A stretch of 64,000 nt of DNA from Macrocystis pyrifera (taxonomy: Eukaryota > Sar > Phaeophyceae > Laminariales > Laminariaceae): the NCBI GenBank assembly GCA_031763025.1, contig JASSKH010000005.1, positions 14,598,128 to 14,662,127 of the forward strand. Reading direction: 5' to 3'. A model generated the notes under the pieces. It searched no databases and was not told the origin of the DNA. It saw only the letters and a program-made list of their open reading frames with translations. Positions 55,290 through 64,000 of the stretch are shown piece by piece. A program made the position numbers and the translations under genes. The first letter of the stretch is position 1, and each line of letters starts with the position of its first letter.

Positions 55290-55497
55290 CGATGCGTCCA
55301 CCAAATTCTTACAAGTAAAAGAATACCAGGTGTACACCTCGGAATGTCGCAAAATGGAACCTCCAAACTGTTTCAAACACTACGCAATTACAAATGAGAG
55401 ACCTGGCGTGCGAGGTAACCACGAGTTTTCCACTTGCCACGTGCACGGTCGGGGTGATCAGCATGGGTTTTTTAGCCTGGTGCGTGATGTTCACTAC
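55290..55497 (+). other. coding-like exon of unknown function
   Basis: The frame contains STKFLQVKEYQVYTSECRKM, PPNCFKHYAITNERPG and HVHGRGDQHGFFSLVRDVHY, and meets a strong donor GTAAGTACGG at 55498. The reverse strand is open too but less protein-like. The solo LTR ends just upstream, so the exon may be cut by that insertion. I cannot assign a family. Confidence 0.35.
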
Positions 55498-55934
55498 GTA
55501 AGTACGGTGTAGCTGCGTGAGTTACGCACAGTAGCGGATGATGTAGTGGGGCAAATGCTGCGTTGAAAGCATGTTCCAACACACCGAATGACTGCTGCCT
55601 TTTTACGTACAGAATGCGGGCGCCATTAATAATAGGAAACGTCAGTTTGGGGTCGATTGTCAGTTTCCCATTTTGCTTTTCGTCTCCACCATTGAGCGCA
55701 GAGACAGGCTAGTTTGGCGATTGTAGTTGCGTTGTGGAGGCGTTACCTACTGACATTTGAAAGGTGAGAAAACGAGCCTCACCCACTCAGTTTCCTACGA
55801 CCGAATCACCCTCGAGTGGGCTACTGCGTTGACAGCGTGTGCCAACACTGCCTGCGGCTGCTGTGTATATTACGTACAAATCTGTCCCTATTAATTAGAA
55901 AAATGTGTATACTATTATTTCATAAAAAAAATCA

Positions 55935-56673
55935 CTATTTTGAGGGACAGAGTGGTACGTACATAAAAGGGTATATCCCCACGAATGCCACGCCATGTAC
56001 TACTGCTGTATGTAGAAACACAATGTTCCTCGGACGAACGTCCTCGTAGGTCTTCCCGACAATGGCCCAGGGAATGCATACAAACGCCGAGCCAAGTGTT
56101 TGCTTACGGACGAAAGGCTTCGACGACACCCATCCCCTCACCATCTACGTCGGGTGCGCCCTACCACTGGTGCCGGAGAAAATATCCTCCTCTAAAATAT
56201 GTCCATGCGGGGGGGGGGGTTCGTCTCGCGTGGTGTCTCGTCGTGACATTGGTAGCGCACCCGCTAGTCGGGGAGAAAGAAGGAGTGGCTGGCAGGAACA
56301 AACGCGTGAATAGTTCGTCAAAATTGCGTCATATTACCGGTGCACCTGGTGCGCATATGTATACACTAGTATTAGGTAAATTCCAAAACAAAGAACACAG
56401 TCTCCCCACCCGTGAAACGAATTTGCTCGACGAATAGACAGCACGAAGGTACTTTTAAAAAATGCACTTGCGATTGTGGTTGACGTTACCTCTGCCATGC
56501 AGCAGATAGGTGGTAGCTATTGGGACCGTTGTTCTAACCAGTTGCAGTAAAATGTGTGCACTTCGTCCTTGGTTGATCACATATATATGCGTTGGGTTGC
56601 CTAGGTTGATAACCTTCACGTCAACGACATCAGTTAGGCCAGCTACGTTTTTCGCCGTGAAAGTTGGCAACAA
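55935..56673 (-). other. two coding-like stretches of unknown function
   Basis: On the - strand, 56673-56480 reads TAKNVAGLTDVVDVKVINLG and YVINQGRSAHILLQLVRTTV, ending at HGR before GTAACG. 56120-55940 reads RKQTLGSAFVCIPWAIVGKT and YEDVRPRNIVFLHTAVVHGV. They could be consecutive exons. The + strand is also open across 55.9-56.4 kb with one stop, so strand choice is uncertain. Confidence 0.3.
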
Positions 56674-56752
56674 TGTGTCGAAGCAACCTCTCGGTTGGGG
56701 GATTGATAATAACTACCGGACGTTTACGGCGGTGGACTTGTGTGTGATTTAG

Positions 56753-59490
56753 GCGACGGCACCGCTGACGTTGGTTTGACGCTCGATTAGTTCTCTCACG
56801 ACCGCCTTACGATAGAGGCTGTGCGTGCGTGGTGGGTCATGAGCGGCACACTGTGGGGAGTGGCACGGACAAGCAACTCAAGAGAGAAAATGGAAATGAG
56901 AGAGGGCGGAAAAAAATACCCAAATACGTTTGTCCGTGTGATAGTATTGTTTTGTATTGATATGAGCGGGCATGTGAGTGATAGGTGGTTGGAGAGACGT
57001 ATCAGTAGGTTCCAAGGAGTCGGGCTGCATGGGTTAAAAAAGTCAACAACGGAAATGTGACGGTCCAAAGAGGTTATAATAGATGTGCGAAAAAGAGATC
57101 GGCTGTTTATGGTCCGGCGGGGTCGACGAACAAGTGCATACCAAATATATCATGCGCAGTGGTTGGAATGTATACATCTCCTATCGGTAGAATCTACCCT
57201 GGTACCTGGTATGATAAATAACAGTTGCTTACTTGAGTATACTGGGGTATTGGTCCCTCTTCAGTGCCGGTCGAGCATACTGACAGGCCTGATGTATATA
57301 GTGACGGTAATTTCCCTCGATTCAGACCAGATAGGATTAACCAGTGTGGCAGTATTCAGAGTAATTAGTGCCGGTTGCGGCTTTAGAGCCGGTAGTGTTG
57401 GCTTGCGCATCCTATTAATAGCACTACAGAGGGACTACTACGTATATGTATGTATGGCTTTTCGTGTACTTGCAACAGCGTTTCGACCCCATTCAAGAGA
57501 TTTTGCGTAATTAGCGGCACTCCAAGTAAGCTATACTCGTAGTCACTCGCCATGTACTGTACAGTGCACAGATGGCCGGGACTCCCTCTGTGCAAGCACA
57601 ATGTGGACGTATAACAATTGTTGTGGAGAGATGGAGCAAGGTAGCACATCCACAGGCGTACCGAACCGAGAGTTTGTCGGCACTCCGTGCGGTTTTATAC
57701 GTTTTGGTGGAGACGTTCAACAACTTACTGGATCAGCGAACTCCACAACGAGGTGTCGACAACCCCTCTATTGGATACGCCTAAGACTGGTGGTGCTCTA
57801 TATATCCGGTACATACATCAATCACTGTGTCCACAAGAATTTTGTTTGGCCACACTGTGAAAGGGGGACGGGGGTCCCGCCCACCTATGTAGGGACCTCT
57901 CCCGCCCGCCCCTTCCGCCGCGGCGAATTTCCTTCCGTATACCTGTATACATCGCATCTTATATCACGTTTCACAATCGATCCAGCCTTCCCACAGGCCG
58001 TGTTTGTTTTCTTCAGTGATTCTCTTCTCTTGCCCCTTCCACGAAGAAATATCGGTAGGTCCGCGAGAGTAACAACACGAACGGTCGTTTGGGCCGACCT
58101 TTCCGTTCTGGATACTGTAGCATTAATAGTAGTACGCCGGGGAAAATTCTGGATATTTCCGGATACAGCCTAGCCAGTCTGTTGAATAGCGGCGTGGACT
58201 AAAGCTAGGGCTGGGTTGTCAATTTCCGTCGGCCGAACGGGATATCTAATTTGTAATCTTGACCACGGCTTCACACATATGCGATGTCTGGCACGTATCA
58301 TCCCGGAGATCGGGGTGTGCCGGTGCGGGGAGATGTGCTTACGGGTCGCATCTACGACGATAGAAGTCGCGGTAGCCTAGACGATGGCATGGTTGTACGA
58401 GTTAGTGCACCTCTGCGGTCGACGAAGAAGCGTTCTACGATGGAGCTATGTAGTAATAGCCGTTTTAGGGGAAACCGTTTCATGGTGGCGGGGCTTCTCG
58501 ACCAGATACCTGCTGCACCTCGACGTCATTTATTTTTGCACGCTCTTTCGTTTCAGACCACGTGAGTCATGGGAGTTCTAACCGGGCTAAGTGTGCATGA
58601 AATGTGTCCAAATGACGGTTTTCGGGTGGATATTTAAAGAGCTACTCCAACGTGAGGAGCCTACTCCAACGCGAGGAGCGCCCAAAATTATTCAGGTGGT
58701 ACCGCCATCGCAGCATGCCTCCAAACACGCTGGTCCGTCACAGACTTTCCCGGGAAGGCGAACCCCATGCACATGCACACGGAGCGGCAGTATGCATGGG
58801 GAGTTTCAGTGGCCACGACAGCGTTTTGTATTTTGTTTCTCGGGACGAAGAATCCCTCGGTTCCACTATATAGATGATGGTTTCAGCGGCTTACTCCAAC
58901 GCGCAAGAGGTGGGCACGCTAGAACTTATGGGTTGACAGGTAGATGGCATAGGATGGCGGTTTCATCAGTTTGCTCCTTGGCACAAGAGGTAGGTAGGCA
59001 GTGGAAAAGCGATGGGTGACACGAGCACGACGTCAAAAGGAACGGGCAGTGGTATCGACGGCGCCCTTCTCAGCGCGGGCTATCTAGCCGTAACGTTTGG
59101 ATGGTGGTTGGATGGTGGCGTGTTGAATCAGAAATAGAGGCGATTGAGGTATTTAAGGTGCGGGTGGATCATCGTATACGAGGCCATTGTTGATTGTTCT
59201 TGTTGAACGATTGCCACGCGGGCCGGGGCTCCCCTTCAGTTCGTAGATCGCTGCAGTGCGAATGAATGGATACAATGGGAAGGGTGGTCTGCACGTCAAA
59301 AACAAAACATCGAAAAAGAGGGGCAGCGCAACAATGCACAGCGTGACGGAGGCCGTGAGCAACTAATTAAACCGCAGATGATGTCAGAGAGGCCGTACAC
59401 CGCGTGGCGGTTGGTCATCGTCGTGCGCGGTATTCGTTCAGATCTACCCGCAGATAAGCCTACGGGGAAACGCGTAATGGAGTTGCTGCC
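56753..59490. other. no gene recognised
   Basis: Several medium frames on the + strand (for example 57601-58173) exist without domain or convincing splice context. No strong repeats. Confidence 0.35.
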
Positions 59491-59823
59491 TTTTTTTTTT
59501 TTTTTTTTTTTTAATCATCACTTTTACTTTCCAGCCCACTCGTAGGAGGTTTTACCCTCGACGATCTTCTGGACAAGCCGTGGTCACAGGTGTCGTCCCT
59601 TCTCCCCCCCGGTACGTGCCTTTCGTTTTTATCGCGCAAAGGGTTCAGCATTCCCACTGCTCGTCGATTTTCATCGAATGTAGCCAACTCACGCTTTCGC
59701 GCTTTCCGCTTATCAATTTTTTATGCAAGAAAAAGTCCCTATGAGCATGCACTCGGTGAGACTCGAACTCACGAAATTGATCTTGACAGGCTCGCGGACC
59801 ACCTACCAAGCTACCGGGGACGT
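59491..59823 (-). mobile_element. tRNA-derived SINE copy with long poly-A tail
   Basis: A 22-base T run at 59491-59512 is the SINE poly-A tail on the - strand. The body is complete and the head ends at 59823 (GTCCCCGGTAGCTTGGTAGG on the - strand), with B-box GAGTTCGAGTCTCACC. The long intact tail makes this probably the youngest copy in the window. Confidence 0.93.
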
Positions 59824-61063
59824 AGAAAACCGACCAGGTATACCATCCGTTAATCGACGGCTTTAGTGTGCATGTACGAAGGGTCACCAGTGGAGATGGC
59901 AGCGTCAGCGCTGACATCGCGCGGTGCGTGTGCTACGGTGCGAAATGCCCCCGTACAATTTCTCTCAGCGTTGTAGCTTGGAATCATCGCTTGATATTGT
60001 GCTCACAACCGAATTAGCATCGGAAACTCTGTTGTATGGGCGCATGAAACACGGTCCCCAGGCAATACAGAGTACTATACGCTTAGGCAAGCTACTTCTA
60101 CAGTAACTGTTCCCTTGAAGCGTGAGGGGGCTGAAGGAGGGGTATGTACGGCAACGCCACCCTGCCGTGTTGACCCGTCGCGATAAACTACGAGAAGGGT
60201 ATTGAGGCGACGGCGCGACGACGGCAGATATTTTATGCGTGCTATGCTGTACGGGCGAGAAGTAAGGGCCCGCAGAAGAGAGCGACGCACATAGAGAGAG
60301 ATAGAGAATCAGGGATGAATGGGGTGCTTGCCGATGAGAAGGACACTGGGTGGCAGGAGAAGGACCGGATCGGGTCTTGGGAGTCTAGCGCCACGACAGT
60401 GTGGTACGTCATACCAAACGATACCAAGACCCTCTCGTTGCGTTTTTGACAATCTCAGCCGTTCCCCTTTGCTTGTCAAACTATCGCTGTGCCCTTCCTG
60501 CTTCATACACGTGTGGAGCAGTCGCCATAGAAACAAACAAGTCGCTATACCACAACGCATGACATGCGGGGGGATACACCCCACTCGGTGAAACAGATCG
60601 GCGCGGCACCACGAGCAGGACAGTGCACGCCTTCTTCCTCCCCACGTCTTCGCCTGATTCATTCGATTAATTCCCAGGTCTTAGAAAGCTTAGTAGTGCG
60701 TTCAATATTGAGCAATGTCAAGGTTAGGGTTGCGCGATCTTTCGGGAAGGGTTTCTCGCCGGTTGAGCTTGTCGAGTCGTAAACTACCTGCCAGGATTGT
60801 ACTTTATTACGGTACTGTACTATAATTATTTCAAGACTACTGCTGTAGCACACGCAAGTGTTGGTTGAATGGCGTGACCAAATCTTCGAAATCATGTTTC
60901 GGGTGAGATTTGGGATCCTTTGTGCGATTGGTGAGCTCAAGACCATAGGGCACCACCCCTATTTATAGAAGGCATTGCTCTCTTCTGTGTGAGTGGGGCA
61001 ATCTCGTGCCAAACAGCCGGGGTTCCGGTCACGGCACACCACCCCGTCCACGCCAAATCAGTT
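59824..61063. other. no gene recognised
   Basis: Short frames on both strands only. Confidence 0.35.
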
Positions 61064-61388
61064 ACTGTAAGCGCTTTTATGCTGTTGTTGGAGTCACATA
61101 TTGACCCCGCGACGCCGCGGTGTGGACCACAGTAGAAAAACACTATGTGCAAGTAGACACCGCTTTATATGCGGAAAGGCCTAATACCTTGCGCAGCTGA
61201 ACTGCTGCTGTGTCGTTGTCGAGCATCAGCTATTGTAAGCGGTTTTAACCTTTTGTTGGCGTCACGTATTAATGCCGTGGTGTGGACTACAGTAAAAATT
61301 TACCCCGTGCAAATAGACGCGGTCTTATGTGCGGAAAGGGCTAATACCTTGCGGACCTGAACTGCTGCTGAGTCGTTGTAGAGTACCA
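61064..61388. repeat. two-copy tandem duplication, about 165-bp period
   Basis: Both units (61064 and 61231) carry TGTAAGCG.TTTTA, TGTTGG.GTCAC, CGGTGTGGAC.ACAGTA, TTAT.TGCGGAAAGG.CTAATACCTTGCG and CTGAACTGCTGCTG. Identity about 80%. Confidence 0.85.
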
Positions 61389-62694
61389 TACCACATTCGC
61401 TCTTGCCACCCTGTTTGCAGCACAAATATTTGCGCCCGAAAAAACAAATGGTATAGTGCGACCTAGTTTATTCCTGAGTACCCTCGCCGAATAGGCATCC
61501 AAACTCGTGTTATTCCGGGCGGGAAGCGTCTTTGCCGCCTATCGACTCAACCCCTCGTGCACAACACATCACAAGGGCTCTTCTCGCGTCGCACGATCTC
61601 GCTGGGCACTCTTATTCCTCGTTTGCCGAGTTATGTACAGCATATCAATGTTTGTGAGTACTACCCTATATACTGACGATCTCGGCAAATTATTCATGTC
61701 CTCCATACCAGCCAACATGTTGAAACCCAATGAACTCCACCTATTAATAGTTGTACTACCGCCTTACCGTCGGGGTCTGACTTTCGATATATACTCTTAC
61801 GAAAAATATACAGGCCACTGCCTGGCATCTACAGTACGTTTTGGGCCTATCCTGAATGATGCCGTGTGCGGCGTGCGGCGTATCTTTCGTCTAAACATTA
61901 AATAGGTCACACATGTAAATCAACACTTCCGTGTCAAAGAAGGGAAACTCGGATGCTAGTAAGAGCAGGGCAAGGGGGATCCCCCCGCCTCCCAAGTACC
62001 CCCCCGTGCCGGTGGGCGTAGGGGCGCGAGGGTAGGGGATCTCCTCCTGGTCTTCTCCGTGTCGAGATCCCTGGGTTGAACATAGTGTAGGACTTGCGTT
62101 CTGTACTAAACCCCGTGGGCCATTGGCCAAGCCGAATGAAGGGTTTGCAACATCCAGCGCTGCGGGTCGACACAAGATGACACAAAAAGGCCGAACGGGT
62201 CAACAAGTGATAGGCGAGAGGAGTGGTGGTGTGTCAGGATCCGCGGCAGTAACAGGTGTGGGGGCGGGGCCAAAAAGCATGTTCCAAGTAGAATATGCAG
62301 GGGTATCTGCAAGTTACTATCTCGCGAAAAACCGCGTTCTGAGAGTGAAATTGCTCGTGAAATGACACGAGGAGAGCGAAAACGATATATTCCAGACACG
62401 AAGAATTATTTTCGCAAACGTCTGCTGAACGATCTCGTCGGTGGCATGCTGATATGTTTATCATGCATTACAGTATGTGCGATATCGTGGCGAAAGGAAC
62501 AAAACGCGTTGAAGACATCAAAATACGTTCACCGTACGAAACGTGCAGACGTTACAAACATGGTTCCCGAAATGTGTGACCTGCTTTGTGTTCCAGCCCG
62601 TGCTGCGGAATACACAATATCTGATGTCTAGTACCATATACCGGACCTCAAGTGAGTACCATACACACTACATATTCAAACATCAGTCACGGAC
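61389..62694. other. no gene recognised, two unassigned open frames
   Basis: Open + strand frames at 61507-61905 and 62362-62631 have plausible composition; the latter has a hydrophobic stretch GGMLICLSCITVCAI. They lack any recognisable motif or splice context. Confidence 0.3.
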
Positions 62695-63481
62695 GTGGGA
62701 GCGAAACGTAACATCGACCGAGCCCAGCGTGGCGAGCCAGTCTCGCCTCCTGGCCGAGATGTTGGTGACGTAATCGTAGCATACGTCGACGACGCGCTTG
62801 ATGTATTAAATGAACGGCAGCCTAGAGACGTTAGTCGGTCGTAGATCACATCACGGAAGGGCAGGGTGAAGAACTTGGCCACGGCAATAAATGTGAAAGA
62901 TCTCATACGTCACGAAGCAGTACCAGGAAAATATACACGTAATTATTCGTGGTCGCCCGGTGCACAGTACGAGTATAAGTATGGTGATAGTTATAGTAAC
63001 ATCCTCGTTCACGATTGCAAATACAACTGTGTACTATTTCCAAGTAGCCTGCCCTCGAAAACGAAGGTGCGGCTCTGAAGGGGTTAACGGTGTGTGACCA
63101 TGCAATACCTACTTCATAGAGCTCCACAAAGATATGTCACACCTCAGGCAGGGCGACCCGAAATCATGTTTCGACGCCTACCGCCGCGACTACAGCACCT
63201 TCAACCTTACACGCACAAGGTGGTTCCGGAGCTAGGCTTGATGAGGTCGAAGGTACTGGTGCTGCCCGTGACGTCAGACGTACATCCCACGCACCAGGTA
63301 GTGCCAGAGTTGGACTTGATCGGGTCGAAGGTACCGGTGCTGCCCGTGACGTTGGACGTAAAGACGGTCGCAAGCCCGAGCTCGGAGCCCGCGCGGATGT
63401 CAGCGAAGAAGACATTTTCAATGTGAACGTACTCCTTCGTTCCCAGACGAGAGAGGTGGCCACCAACGAGCACGTGGACAA
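62695..63481 (-). pseudogene. second metallo-beta-lactamase-fold hydrolase copy, exons 5 and 6, decayed
   Basis: Exon 5 (63481-63295) starts in the same phase after TACCACCAG and reads VHVLVGGHLSRLGTKEYV with a FFADIRAGSELGLATV helix, matching exon 5 of the 14-36 kb gene. Its end, with SNVTGSTGTFDPIKSNSGTTW, is followed by a tandem copy of the same 78 bases (about 63290-63215). Exon 6 (62821-62695) starts after GTCTCTAG and reads RVVDVCYDYV and RRRDWLATLGSVDVTFRSH, but a TAA (62808-62806) stands where the intact gene has GAG. Exons 1-4 would lie beyond 64,000 on the + side. The stop and exon duplication suggest a pseudogene, unless splicing avoids the stop. Confidence 0.75.
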
Positions 63482-63524
63482 CTGGTGGTACTGAGGCGTG
63501 AGGGGGCGGCATACAATTACCAGC

Positions 63525-63635
63525 TATTACGGGGGTACATAGTTAATAGGACCTATGGTATACACAAAAACCTATATATTTACCTATTTTTACTAACAAT
63601 ATTTGGTCCCGTCAACTATGGACCCCCGTAATAAC
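63525..63635. mobile_element. MITE family A copy, best preserved
   Basis: TTACGGGGGTACATAGTTAATAGGACC and CAACTATGGACCCCCGTAA with TA on each side. The centre contains CCTATATATTTACC and TTTTTACTAACAATATTTGG. It lies 44 bases upstream (- strand) of exon 5 of the metallo-hydrolase pseudogene, in the intron before it. Confidence 0.9.
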
Positions 63636-63764
63636 AGCGTCATTGATTGGTGCGTGCTACCGCAGGCGCGCTACCGGTCGTTTTGGGAGATGTACTTGGT
63701 TCGACTTTGTTTTGTAGCCGACGAAAACAGCATGGTGACACAGCTGCACGCACTGATGATGGCA

Positions 63765-64000
63765 TCACCGCCGAAGCGTCATGGAAGCACCACAGAGGGT
63801 CCACAGAGGCATGGTCCTACCATGAGCTCCCTATGAGCTCATCGTGGACCCTACGAGGAAGAACCATTGACCTATCATGGCTCCACCACGGACCTACCAT
63901 GGAACTACCATGATTCCACCGTGCGTCAACCTACGGGGGCACCGTGAGCGCGCTATGGGGGCACCAAGGCACCATGCACCCACCGTAGAAGCACCAGAGA
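63765..64000. repeat. degenerate short-unit repeat with ACCATGG/CACCATG words
   Basis: Words such as CATGGAAGCACCA, CCTACCATG, CATGGCTCCACCA and GGGGGCACC recur every 12-20 bases to the end of the window. It looks like a decayed minisatellite rather than coding sequence. It continues past the edge. Confidence 0.55.

Noticed and set aside
3385..56217. Long C or G homopolymers as a functional signal
   Set aside because: Runs at 3.4, 3.9, 13.2, 15.7, 17.05, 42.4, 51.97 and 56.2 kb share no context and may partly be sequencing slippage.

Overview
The window reads as nuclear DNA of a repeat-rich eukaryote. GT-AG introns interrupt the reading frames, tRNA-derived SINEs, MITEs and both LTR and non-LTR retrotransposon relics are present, and gene density is very low. 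Nothing looks prokaryotic or organellar. A multicellular or large-genome alga is my guess, but no marker gene places it.

From 1.0 to 8.6 kb on the + strand is a multi-exon gene of a mobile element. Its exons, stitched by GT-AG junctions that are nearly all phase 0, encode in order an HHCC zinc-binding segment, a D,D35E integrase core, a basic C-terminal integrase domain, an acidic linker, a ubiquitin-specific-protease-like (C19) domain and a Ulp1/SENP-like SUMO protease (C48). It ends at a stop at 8631. This is the most unusual system in the window: one predicted polyprotein joining a retroviral-type integrase to both a deubiquitinase-like and a deSUMOylase-like protease. Immediately downstream lies about 2 kb of satellite-like DNA, including twelve 67-bp units that each carry a perfect 14-bp palindrome.

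The second real gene is on the - strand and spans about 21.5 kb (35,968 down to about 14.4 kb). Six small exons with matching phases encode a secreted metallo-beta-lactamase-fold hydrolase. Its introns (6.2, 1.4 and about 12 kb for the first three) are packed with SINEs, MITEs and tandem duplications. A second copy of its last two exons lies at 63.5-62.7 kb in the same orientation. It carries an in-frame stop and a partial exon duplication, so the window holds a gene plus a decayed tandem paralogue.

The 42-55 kb interval is a retrotransposon graveyard: a truncated Copia pol (-), a colinear but broken LINE (+), a 5'-truncated second LINE (-), two 247-bp TG...CA elements that look like solo LTRs, and a 669-bp foldback element. 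The foldback resembles a segment just upstream of the integrase gene.

Dispersed families are: eight copies of a tRNA-derived SINE (about 310 bp), eight copies of a TA-flanked MITE with ACGGGGGTCCATAG ends, three copies of a second MITE, and one 455-bp MITE. Several stretches show coding-like frames that I cannot identify; they are listed at low confidence. From 56.7 to 62.6 kb I see little beyond a SINE and a 165-bp tandem duplication.
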